Origin: Opitutales bacterium
GTDB lineage: Bacteria > Verrucomicrobiota > Verrucomicrobiia > Opitutales > Opitutaceae
Assembly: GCA_021772595.1 (NCBI GenBank)
Contig: JAJFLS010000378.1
Location: forward strand, 1 to 38,438
Length of the DNA stretch: 38,438 bases
Reading direction: 5' to 3'
Shown: positions 6,765-14,339 of the stretch, piece after piece
How the letters are laid out: each line of letters begins with the position of its first letter
How positions within the stretch are numbered: position 1 is the first letter of the stretch
The notes under the pieces: generated by a model
Told to the model about the DNA's origin: nothing
The model's database searches: none
Seen by the model: only the letters and a program-made list of their open reading frames with translations
Program-made: the position numbers and the translations under genes

Positions 6765-8165
6765 ATGGATTTTAAAGATCTACAGGAAGCGTTCGCGCGT
6801 CAGGAGTTGTTCGAAGGGAAGACCTGGCGGACTTCTCCGGAACCGTGGCCGCTCCCTGCGGAAATCGTGGAGAAACTGCAGCAGATCGGTCAAGCGAGTC
6901 TGGATTTCTACAAGGCGCTCGAAGTGCTGTATTCACGATCCGCCGACGGGAAGAAGCTGCTCCGCAACAAGGAAGTCTATGCGCCTTGGGTGGCGGAGTA
7001 TTTGGATCGGGGGAAGCCGAGCGAGCTGGTTGCCATCAGTCGAAGCAAGGCCTGCAAGGGGCGCATCCCGCCGGTTATTCGTCCCGATCTTCTGGTTACA
7101 CAAGATGGATTCTCGATCACGGAACTCGATTCGGTGCCTGGAGGGATTGGGCTGACGGCGTACTTAAATGCTCTTTACGCGAAGACTTCGGAGCATCCGA
7201 TGCTCGGCGAGGACGGAGCCATGGAAAACGCGTTTTATCGGCGCTTGGCGTCATTGGCCCCAGAGAAGGACCATCCGGTAATCGCGATCGTGGTCAGCGA
7301 GGAGTCGGCTACCTACAAGCCGGAAATGGATTGGCTGGCGGAGCAACTCCAGTTGAAGGGGCTTCGGGTTTTCAGTTTGTGGACGGATCAGGTATTTCCG
7401 CTCGGGAGCGGTCTCTATTTCGATATCGACGGCAATCCCGAGAAAATCGACGTGGTGTATCGCTTTTTCGAACTGTTCGATTTGGCGAATATCAAGACCT
7501 CCCAATTTATCATCGAGGCCTGGGAGAACGGGGAGATCGCGCTGGACCCGCCCTTGCGGCCCTTTTTCGAAGAAAAGGCGGCGATGGCCCTTTATCACCA
7601 TCACTTGCTTCGCGAGTTCTGGGAGGAGAGCGTTCCGAAAAAATCCCGAAAGACGCTCGACAAGCTGATCCCGAAATCCTGGATAGTCGACCCGGCTCCG
7701 CTTCCGCCTGGAGCGGTTATCGACGGGCCGCTCGCTCAAGGCAGGCAACTGCACAGTTGGATGGATCTCGCGGAAGCGAGCCAGAAGGAGCGTAACCTGG
7801 TTTTGAAGATTTCCGGATTCCACGAGACCGCCTGGGGTTCCCGGAGCGTGGTGATCGGAAACGACGTTTCCCGGGACGACTGGTCCGAGAGCCTGAAGGA
7901 AGCCAGCTCCATGTCGGATACCCATCTGCATGTGATTCAAGAGTTTCGCAAATCGATTCGACTGAAGCATCCTCTGTACTCGGCGGAAGGCGAAGTCTAC
8001 GAGGCGTCGGGTCGGCTCAGGCTGAACCCCTACTATTTTGTCAATGGAGACACCGTCGAGCTGGCTGGGGCCCTGGCGACCTTTTGCCCACCGGACAAGA
8101 AGATCATCCACGGAATGGAAGACGCCGCGATGCTGCCCTGCTGCGTGGTGCCGGCGAAGGATTAG
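6765..8165 (+). CDS. Conserved protein, possible ATP-grasp-type ligase
   Basis: 466 residues, cytoplasmic, with no signal or membrane segment. I cannot name the family firmly. Three features resemble ATP-grasp enzymes of the glutathionylspermidine-synthase-like group: an acidic/glycine motif ITELDSVPGGIGLTAY (about residues 117-132), the segment IDVVYRFFELFDL (about 227-239) followed by FFEEKAAMALYHH (about 268-280), and a lysine/glycine strand VLKISGFHETAWGSRSV (about 345-361) like the ATP-binding hinge. If so it would join a carboxylate to an amine using ATP; the substrate is unknown. It is transcribed alone between two REP elements, downstream of prfB and upstream of smc on the same strand. 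The start ATG at 6765 lies just after the REPIN. Confidence 0.7.
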   Translation: MDFKDLQEAFARQELFEGKTWRTSPEPWPLPAEIVEKLQQIGQASLDFYKALEVLYSRSADGKKLLRNKEVYAPWVAEYLDRGKPSELVAISRSKACKGRIPPVIRPDLLVTQDGFSITELDSVPGGIGLTAYLNALYAKTSEHPMLGEDGAMENAFYRRLASLAPEKDHPVIAIVVSEESATYKPEMDWLAEQLQLKGLRVFSLWTDQVFPLGSGLYFDIDGNPEKIDVVYRFFELFDLANIKTSQFIIEAWENGEIALDPPLRPFFEEKAAMALYHHHLLREFWEESVPKKSRKTLDKLIPKSWIVDPAPLPPGAVIDGPLAQGRQLHSWMDLAEASQKERNLVLKISGFHETAWGSRSVVIGNDVSRDDWSESLKEASSMSDTHLHVIQEFRKSIRLKHPLYSAEGEVYEASGRLRLNPYYFVNGDTVELAGALATFCPPDKKIIHGMEDAAMLPCCVVPAKD

Positions 8166-8191
8166 GGCTTTTCCCACACCGGGTTCCCGGT

Positions 8192-8247
8192 GTAGCTACG
8201 GCGGGCCGCATTGAGAAAACTCGGACCGCCTGGCAGTCGGGCCCTAC
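8192..8247. repeat. Probable degenerate REPIN-like repeat
   Basis: Begins GTAGCTACGGCGGGCCG and ends with the inverse of GTAGGGCCCGACTGCC. GGCGGGCCGCATTGAG on the left corresponds loosely to CTCGGACCGCC on the right. The match is weaker than for the other repeats. It lies in the ATP-grasp-like gene to smc gap. Confidence 0.45.
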
Positions 8248-8270
8248 CTTTTGAGAATAAATGTAGGAAC

Positions 8271-8302
8271 TTATCCCCAGGTTATTCTTCGACTTATTCA
8301 CA
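8271..8302 (+). promoter_or_regulatory. Two DnaA-box-like sites upstream of smc
   Basis: TTATTCACA (8294-8302) fits the consensus TTATNCACA exactly, and TTATCCCCA (8271-8279) differs at one base. They are on the same strand with starts 23 bases apart, 57 to 88 bases before the smc ATG, so they probably lie in its promoter. This suggests DnaA or replication-linked control of smc, by analogy only. Confidence 0.45.
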
Positions 8303-8358
8303 ATCGCGCGTTTGGGGTTGTCAGGCTTCCGTGAGGCCGTTCATTTTCTGCCCCTTAC

Positions 8359-11300
8359 ATGTATCTGAGCGCACTCAAAGCAAACGGTTTCAAAAGTTTC
8401 GCGGACGCAACGCACCTAAGGTTCGAACGCGGCGTGACCGCGGTTGTCGGGCCGAATGGCTGCGGCAAGAGCAATATCGCCGACGCGATTCGCTGGGTTC
8501 TCGGCGAGCAGAGCGCGAAAGCCCTGCGTGGCGGTAGAATGCAGGACGTCATTTTCGAAGGCACCGACAAGCGAAAACCAGTCAACATCTGCGAAGTGTC
8601 GATCATCCTCACCGATTGCGAAAAGGAGCTCGGTCAGGATTTTCACGAAGTTGAGCTGACCCGCCGCGTGCATCGCGATGGCGGGAGCAATTATTTCATA
8701 AACGGAAAAGCTTGTCGCCTGAAGGACATACAACGTCTATTTATGGATACAGGCGTGGGGCGCACGTCCTACTCGATCATGGCCCAAGGTCAGATCGACC
8801 AGATTCTTTCGTCGAAGCCGGAGGAGCGCCGCGCGGTCTTCGAAGAGGCTGCGGGTATTTCGAAGTACAAGGCGCAGCGCAAAGAGGCCTTGAACAAGCT
8901 GGGCCACGTGGAAACGAACTTGGATCGCGTGACCGATATCATTGGCGAGATCGGTCGGCAGATCGGTAGTCTCAAGCGCCAGGCGACGAAGGCGATTCGC
9001 TACAAGAAATTGAGCCACAAGCTGCGGCATTTGGATGTTGGATACAGCGCTCACCAATACGGCACGCTTAGCCATTCGCTTGGCAACATCGACAAGAGCG
9101 CGGGCTCGCTGCAAGGCGAAGTCGAGGAGTTTCAAAAGGATCTGGGGAACAAGGAAAACAGTCTGATCGTCTACAAAGAGGAGCGGCAGACCTTGATTCA
9201 GAAAGTCCAGGATTCCCAGCAGGCGGTTTTCGATCTGCGCAGCCTGAAGGAGCAGGCGACGAATCAGTCGCACATGGCTGATATCAAGATCAACTCCATG
9301 CGCGAGCGAATCGAGCAGGCTCGCGAGGAGATGGGCTCGTTTGAGGGTCAGATCGGCGAGTTTGCTACTCGTCTAGATGAGCACTCCCAAGACAAGCAGC
9401 TCCACCTAGACGTGCTGGGCAATTCCGACGAAATTTTCCAGGAGCGTAATCGCGAGCTCGCGGAGATCGAGGCCCAGCTGGAATCTGCGGAGCGCGAGAT
9501 CCAGCAGCTCAAATCGCAGTCGCAGGAAGCGGAAAGCCGCCTCCACCAAAGCCGCGAGCAGATGTCTCTGCTGGAAGTCGAGGCCGGTACGAGCTCGAAT
9601 CGATTGGTCCGTCTCGAAGAAGAGCTCGCCGAACAGTCCGATGGCCAGACCGAGGCGCAGAAGGCGCTCGAAACCTTTAACGCGAGCGTCGACGAAACGC
9701 AGCAACGACAGTCCCAGCTTGAAACGGAGCTAGAAGCGGCTCGACAGAATGTCTACGAAACGAGGGACGCATTCCGCGCGGCTCAAACGCGTATTCAGGA
9801 ACTGGATCGAACGGTCGCCCAAAAGACCGCTCGAGTGAAACTGCTCCAACAACTCCAAGAAAAACTGGAAGGATACGGCGAAGGAGCGAAAGCTTTGCTC
9901 AAAGGCAAGATGCAGGGCGATTTGAGTGATCGATCGTTTTCCGCATTGGCTTCGAATTTGTCGGTGAAAGAGGGATACGGCCAAGCGTTGGAAGCGCTGC
10001 TCGGTTCCGCGGTCGAAGCGGTTTCGGTGGGCGATGCGGTTACCGTGATAGAAGTGTTTCGACAGCTCGAGGAGCGCAAGATCGGTCGCGCGTGCGTGAA
10101 GCTGAATTTGGGCGGTCGTTCGGGCGAAGCGACGGAATTGCCGGATTGGTTGAAGCCTGCATCGGAGTTTATCGAATTGGGAGACGGAAACGATGCGTTG
10201 AGTTCCGTGCTTTCCGCCAGCTACGTCGTCGAAGATATCGCGGAGTTTTTGAAATGGTGGGAGAGCAATTCGGATTTCCGGTTCCTCCAAGTCGCCTCTC
10301 GAAAAGGAGAATCTGTCGATAGTCGCGGTCTCGCGAATGGCGGTTACAAGAAGGCCAAGAACTCGAGCATTCTCCAGAGAGAGATCGAGCTGCGGCAGAC
10401 GAGCGAAGAGGTTAAGGCGGATCAGAAGGCCTTGGATAAGGCTCGGGCCGAAGCAGAGAAAATCAATCAGCAACTCGAAGCGTCCGAGGAAGCAGTGGAA
10501 ACGCATCGTCGCGCCATTGGCGAAGCGAGCCAGGAGCTTTCCCGTTTGCAGGCGGAAGCGCGCAACGCGGAAAAGACGCTGCAAGACCAGAAGTTGAAGG
10601 CGGAGCGTCTTGAGCGTGAAAAAGACCTTCTTGAAGAGACCCGTTCGCGAGCGACGGAAAAGCTGGACTCCGCGCGGACGCGTTCTACCGGCGAGCAGGA
10701 AATCCTAGACGACGCCCGCCGAAAACTCGAAGAGATCGAGCAAGGCATTAGCGTTATTAGAGGAACGCGTGACGAGAAGCGGGAAGCGCTTTCGCAAGCG
10801 AAATTCGATTTGCAGGAGAAGAAACAGAAGCTCGACATGCTTGAGCAGGGTCTTGTCGAGATTGAGCAGCGCCGCTCGGAATTGACTCGTCTGATCGAAT
10901 TCAAAACTGCGGATATCGCGCAGTGGGAAACTCAAATCGTAGAGCAGCAGCAGGAGATCGAAAGCGCCAAGGCTCGCAGCGAATCTGTAGATGCGGAATT
11001 GGAGGAAGCGAAAAAGATCGTCGAGACCACTCGCGAGTCGCTGGTTTCGATTGAAGATAAAGTTGGAATACTGGAAAAAGAGCAGACTTTCGTGCGCGAG
11101 AAAGTAGATGGATTGCGTTCGAATCTGAGCAATCAGCAAGTGCAGATTGCGGAAAAGCGTTCTCGGCTGCAATTCGTGCAAGAGGAAATCGAACGCGAGT
11201 ACGGCATCGATTTGCGATTGGTCGATTGGAAATTCGAAATGTGGAAGGCGCGTCAGCCCGTCGAAAATCTGCCGAAATTCGATCTCGACGGGAGCGGATC

Positions 11301-12219
11301 GGACGAGTCCGAGGAAGCGCAAAGCGGTTCTGCGGAAGCGGGCGCCGAAAGCGAGTCCGACGACGAAGCGGCGTTGGAGGAATTTGTTAACGGCGCGAGC
11401 GTCGCCGATGAGGAATCAGCGGAAACCCAGGAAACCGGAGAGGAATTGACTCCGGACCACGCGGTTTCGAAAGGGCCGACTGAGGAGGAGTTAGAAGAAC
11501 TCGAGTCGACCGTCTGGAGCAAAATCAAATCTGAAATCCAGTCCTTGCGCAAACGCGTGAATGGTATGGGAGCGGTGAATACCGATGCGATCGAAGAGTA
11601 CGGCGAATTGCGCGAACGGCATTTGTTCTTGAAAACGCAATACGACGATTTGGTCACTTCGCGCGACAAGCTCGTGGCCGCGATCGACGAGATCAACACG
11701 AAATCCCGCGAGCAATTCTCGGCGACCTTCGAGCAGATAAAAGAAAACTTTAAGCACACTTTCGAGACCTTATTCAGCGGCGGAAAAGCGGACCTGCAGC
11801 TCATCGAGACGGAGGACGTGCTCGAGAGCGGCATCGATATCGTGGCCCAGCCTCCGGGCACGCGCTTGAAGAACATCTCGCTGCTTTCGGGCGGCCAAAA
11901 GACTATGACAGCGGTGGGTCTGCTCTTCGCGATCTACATGGTCAAACCGAGCCCGTTCTGTCTTCTGGACGAATTGGATGCGCCGCTGGACGAGTCGAAC
12001 ATTGGCCGCTTCACAGCGCTGCTAAAGCAGTTCACGTCGCAGTCGCAGTTCATCATCATCACGCACAACAAACGCACGATCCAAGCGGCTAACGCGATCT
12101 ACGGCGTGACGATGGAAGAGAAGGGCGTCTCCAAGGTCGTCTCCATGAAGTTCCATTCGGAGCACGAGGACCAAGATCTCGTAAGTCTGCATATCGAAGA
12201 ACCTGCGGTGCTGGCGTAG
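8359..12219 (+). CDS. smc: Chromosome segregation ATPase SMC
   Basis: 1286 residues, somewhat longer than the usual 1150-1200. The SMC protein dimerises through its hinge and, with ScpA/ScpB, organises and separates chromosomes. Seen: N-terminal head with Walker A GPNGCGKSN (31-39); a coiled-coil arm from about 170; a hinge around 500-670 (LEGYGEGAKALL, GYGQALEALLGSAVEAV); the returning coiled coil; the ABC signature LLSGGQK (1175-1181) and Walker B FCLLDELDAPLD (1200-1211). Residues about 975-1046 form a low-complexity acidic stretch rich in E, D, S and A, inserted just before the C-terminal head, which explains the extra length. The ATG at 8359 gives the family start MYLSALKANGFKSF. scpA/scpB are not in the window. 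Confidence 0.97.
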   Translation: MYLSALKANGFKSFADATHLRFERGVTAVVGPNGCGKSNIADAIRWVLGEQSAKALRGGRMQDVIFEGTDKRKPVNICEVSIILTDCEKELGQDFHEVELTRRVHRDGGSNYFINGKACRLKDIQRLFMDTGVGRTSYSIMAQGQIDQILSSKPEERRAVFEEAAGISKYKAQRKEALNKLGHVETNLDRVTDIIGEIGRQIGSLKRQATKAIRYKKLSHKLRHLDVGYSAHQYGTLSHSLGNIDKSAGSLQGEVEEFQKDLGNKENSLIVYKEERQTLIQKVQDSQQAVFDLRSLKEQATNQSHMADIKINSMRERIEQAREEMGSFEGQIGEFATRLDEHSQDKQLHLDVLGNSDEIFQERNRELAEIEAQLESAEREIQQLKSQSQEAESRLHQSREQMSLLEVEAGTSSNRLVRLEEELAEQSDGQTEAQKALETFNASVDETQQRQSQLETELEAARQNVYETRDAFRAAQTRIQELDRTVAQKTARVKLLQQLQEKLEGYGEGAKALLKGKMQGDLSDRSFSALASNLSVKEGYGQALEALLGSAVEAVSVGDAVTVIEVFRQLEERKIGRACVKLNLGGRSGEATELPDWLKPASEFIELGDGNDALSSVLSASYVVEDIAEFLKWWESNSDFRFLQVASRKGESVDSRGLANGGYKKAKNSSILQREIELRQTSEEVKADQKALDKARAEAEKINQQLEASEEAVETHRRAIGEASQELSRLQAEARNAEKTLQDQKLKAERLEREKDLLEETRSRATEKLDSARTRSTGEQEILDDARRKLEEIEQGISVIRGTRDEKREALSQAKFDLQEKKQKLDMLEQGLVEIEQRRSELTRLIEFKTADIAQWETQIVEQQQEIESAKARSESVDAELEEAKKIVETTRESLVSIEDKVGILEKEQTFVREKVDGLRSNLSNQQVQIAEKRSRLQFVQEEIEREYGIDLRLVDWKFEMWKARQPVENLPKFDLDGSGSDESEEAQSGSAEAGAESESDDEAALEEFVNGASVADEESAETQETGEELTPDHAVSKGPTEEELEELESTVWSKIKSEIQSLRKRVNGMGAVNTDAIEEYGELRERHLFLKTQYDDLVTSRDKLVAAIDEINTKSREQFSATFEQIKENFKHTFETLFSGGKADLQLIETEDVLESGIDIVAQPPGTRLKNISLLSGGQKTMTAVGLLFAIYMVKPSPFCLLDELDAPLDESNIGRFTALLKQFTSQSQFIIITHNKRTIQAANAIYGVTMEEKGVSKVVSMKFHSEHEDQDLVSLHIEEPAVLA

Positions 12220-12269
12220 GCGGGTGTTCTATAGGTTCGCGAATCGTTTGTGGAAGCGGTTCGCCGATT

Positions 12270-12342
12270 GTAGGAGCCTGCTTGCAGGCGATAAATTCCC
12301 CTGGGTGATGGCGAAGGAAATCGCCTGCAAGCAGTCTCCTAC
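12270..12342. repeat. REPIN, GTAGGAGCCTG family
   Basis: The left GTAGGAGCCTGCTTGCAGGC and the right inverted GCCTGCAAGCAGTCTCCTAC (one base changed) are separated by about 33 bases. It lies between the convergent smc and ybjQ-like genes and may double as a bidirectional transcription end, since no other terminator is visible there. Confidence 0.88.
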
Positions 12343-12357
12343 ATTTGAAAAAGCGCC

Positions 12358-12687
12358 TTAGACTTCGGTTTCGTCTTCGACCTTGACCGCGGTGCCGTAG
12401 GCAACGAGCTCGGCCGCTCCTTGCATTACCATCGACGTGGTTAAGCGTGTTCCGACTACGGCATTCGCTCCCATGCGTTTTGCCTCCGCGATCATTCGGT
12501 CGATGGATTGCTCGCGTACTTCACCCATGAGCTTTGAGTATTGGTGAATTTCGCCTCCGACGATTGACTTGAAACCAGCCATGATATCGGTGCCGATGTG
12601 CCGAGCGCGAATGCCGCTGCCTCGCACAAGTCCATAGGTCGCGACGATTTTCTTATTGGGAATACTGTCTGTTGTGGATACGATCAT
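12358..12687 (-). CDS. YbjQ/UPF0145 family protein
   Basis: 109 residues, full family length. It matches the YbjQ (UPF0145, DUF74) fold: an MIVSTTDSIPNK start, GLVRGSGIRAR, then the long helix REQSIDRMIAEAKRMGANAVVG and the ending strands. The family forms pentamers; its function is unknown, although it has been described as heavy-metal-binding-like. The ATG at 12687 overlaps the stop of the upstream anti-sigma gene (ATGA, 12684-12687), so the two are translationally coupled and this gene belongs to the ECF sigma operon. That context suggests a role in the envelope or stress response under the sigma factor, which is inference. Confidence 0.9.
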   Translation of the reverse strand: MIVSTTDSIPNKKIVATYGLVRGSGIRARHIGTDIMAGFKSIVGGEIHQYSKLMGEVREQSIDRMIAEAKRMGANAVVGTRLTTSMVMQGAAELVAYGTAVKVEDETEV

Positions 12688-13133
12688 TTTTCGATGTCTT
12701 TGTAAGGATCTTTAGAATACGTGGAGACACGCTTGATAACAGTGAGGATAAAAAGAAGGGCGAAGCCTGAGAAAATGGCGGTTATCAGCGTCTTGATACT
12801 CAGCCCGAAAGGTCCGCTGTTGAAGAGAAAGTTGTAGCCTGCCACTCCCAGAATGATGCCCACGCTTCCCAGGATGAGTGTCCACGCGAAGCGGTAGACG
12901 AAGGTGGTGAAAGGATTTTTCCAGAGTTTTCGAAGTTCCGCTTCGTCTGGCATGTCGAAATGCAGTCTATCCAGTTCTCCGCAAGCTCGACACAATTCCT
13001 CGTATTCGGCCCGTAGCGCGGCGTCGCGCATCAGGAGGTTGTTGACCTCCGCGGTTTCCTCTGGCGAGAGTTCGCCATCCATGAAGCCCATGAGTTGGGC
13101 TTTGCGATCATCGATATTGTTTTGGTCGGACAT
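12684..13133 (-). CDS. Membrane anti-sigma factor
   Basis: 149 residues. The N-terminal cytosolic part (about 1-65) is an anti-sigma domain: GFMDGELSPEE, then a helix ending in CRAC (CxxC). The usual zinc-anti-sigma motif is HxxxCxxC; here the histidine position is a tyrosine (YEELCRAC), so zinc binding may be lost or altered. Two membrane helices follow (about 78-102 and 113-134), then a short basic/acidic tail. It sits 7 bases downstream of the ECF sigma gene and overlaps the next gene by 4 bases. It should hold the neighbouring sigma factor at the membrane. Family assignment is by architecture and context. Confidence 0.85.
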   Translation of the reverse strand: MSDQNNIDDRKAQLMGFMDGELSPEETAEVNNLLMRDAALRAEYEELCRACGELDRLHFDMPDEAELRKLWKNPFTTFVYRFAWTLILGSVGIILGVAGYNFLFNSGPFGLSIKTLITAIFSGFALLFILTVIKRVSTYSKDPYKDIEK

Positions 13134-13140
13134 GGCTATG

Positions 13141-13686
13141 CTATTGGTTGAGTGATTCCACTGCGTTTTTAAATGCGGTGCGGGCGTGATAGAGTCGGCT
13201 CATTACGGTGCCGCATGGAATTTGCAGTGTATCGGATATTTGATGATAATTGAATTCAGAGTAATATTTCAGGACGAGTATTTCGCGAAAATCCGGTTTG
13301 AGTGTGGCTAGGGCAGCCTGGATAGACGCGATCGCCTCGGAGTGTTCGAGTTCTCCGCGAGGCGTAGGAGAATGCCGCTGAGCATTCTCGGTTTCTAGAA
13401 TGTCGCGATGCGTCTCCACGGTTTTCTTACGACTGAGCAGATTGAAGCAATGGTTGCGCAAGATGGAGTAAAACCACGGATAGAAGCGATCGAGGCGTTC
13501 TAGTTTGGGTATCGAGACGAACGCTTTCTTGAAGGAATCTTGGCAGGCGTCGGCAGCGTCTTCGCGATTGCCCATAATGCCGTATGCGTGGCAGAAGGCT
13601 TGTTTGCGGTAGCATTTGACGAGGAATTCGAAGCCCACGGCGTGGCGTCGCTTGATGCAGAGTTGTATGGCTTTGGCTTCGTTCAT
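13141..13686 (-). CDS. ECF RNA polymerase sigma factor
   Basis: 181 residues from the ATG at 13686; an in-frame TTG at 13782 would give 213 residues but adds sequence unlike sigma region 2. Region 2 holds GFEFLVKCYRKQAFCHAYGIMGNREDAADACQDSF and FYPWFYSILRNHCFNLLSRK in pieces; region 4 near the C terminus has REILVLKYYSEFNYHQIS and the recognition-helix part GTVMSRLYHAR. It directs RNA polymerase to a small regulon, normally including its own operon. The next gene, 7 bases on, is its anti-sigma factor. It is transcribed divergently from the YraN-family gene. The inducing signal is not evident. Confidence 0.92.
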   Translation of the reverse strand: MNEAKAIQLCIKRRHAVGFEFLVKCYRKQAFCHAYGIMGNREDAADACQDSFKKAFVSIPKLERLDRFYPWFYSILRNHCFNLLSRKKTVETHRDILETENAQRHSPTPRGELEHSEAIASIQAALATLKPDFREILVLKYYSEFNYHQISDTLQIPCGTVMSRLYHARTAFKNAVESLNQ

Positions 13687-13824
13687 TATGTCGTGCGGAG
13701 GATCTTCTACTCTATCAAACCGGAGAAGTCGTTCATTATTCAAAATTGGGTCGATTTTTTTGCCGTTGGATCGCTCCTCCAACTGTTTTGAAGAGGACTT
13801 GCTGTTCGGAAAAGCGCGATTAGC

Positions 13825-14259
13825 TTGGAATCTGTGTTATCCTGGATCCGGCGATTGTTTTCCAACAATGAAAAGGCGACTGCTAGTTCGATTGGCGTCG
13901 CGGGCGAGCGCGAAGCCGAACGTTTGCTCAAGGCGAAGGGGTATCGCGTGCTCGCTCGAAACTGGCGGTCGGGGAAGGACGAGATCGACCTGATTTGCGA
14001 AGATGAGACGACCTTGGTCTTCGTCGAAACGCGCACGCGCCGAGCTGGAGCGTTGGTGGGTGGATACGATTCGATTAACAAGCGGAAGAAGGATGCGCTG
14101 CGTCGCGTTTGCGGGGCGTATCTGGCGAAATTGAAGCCGCCGGTGAAAACCTACCGTTTCGATGTGGTGGGAGTGGAGCACGAAGACGGCGAGATTCTCG
14201 TCGCGCGGCATTTCGAAAACGTTCCTCTATTTCCCAAAGCGAGGGGTCGGGGAGTCTAG
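13825..14259 (+). CDS. YraN/UPF0102 family endonuclease-like protein
   Basis: 144 residues. It matches UPF0102: GVAGEREAERLLKAKGY, RNWRSGKDEIDLI and LVFVETRTR, which form an archaeal Holliday-junction-resolvase-like PD-(D/E)XK fold. The E...D...ExR arrangement replaces the usual ExK in the last strand (VFVETRTR, where most homologues have VEVKTR). The biological role of the family is unclear. The start is a TTG at 13825, chosen because the family N terminus begins near it and no ATG lies in frame before the conserved core. It is divergent from the ECF sigma gene, and zwf follows 80 bases later on the same strand. Confidence 0.88.
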   Translation: MESVLSWIRRLFSNNEKATASSIGVAGEREAERLLKAKGYRVLARNWRSGKDEIDLICEDETTLVFVETRTRRAGALVGGYDSINKRKKDALRRVCGAYLAKLKPPVKTYRFDVVGVEHEDGEILVARHFENVPLFPKARGRGV

Positions 14260-14339
14260 CGAGTCAATCGGCTTTACAAGCTTCGAAGCGGTGCCCACTT
14301 TGTCGCTTCTTTCCTACATCCAAATTTCAGAACACTGAC

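Noticed and set aside
6845..7795. Open frame of 316 codons on the plus strand overlapping the ATP-grasp-like gene
   Set aside because: The composition is rich in Gly/Arg as expected for an out-of-frame reading; the 6765 frame has normal protein character.
7251..8177. Open frame of 308 codons on the minus strand
   Set aside because: An antisense shadow of the 6765 gene; no motif, signal or neighbour supports it.
9730..10584. Open frame of 284 codons on the minus strand inside smc
   Set aside because: An antisense reading of coiled-coil codons; SMC is certain in the plus frame.
14109..14339. N-terminal extension of zwf overlapping the YraN-family gene
   Set aside because: The extension is another frame of the YraN-family gene; the G6PDH family begins near 14340.
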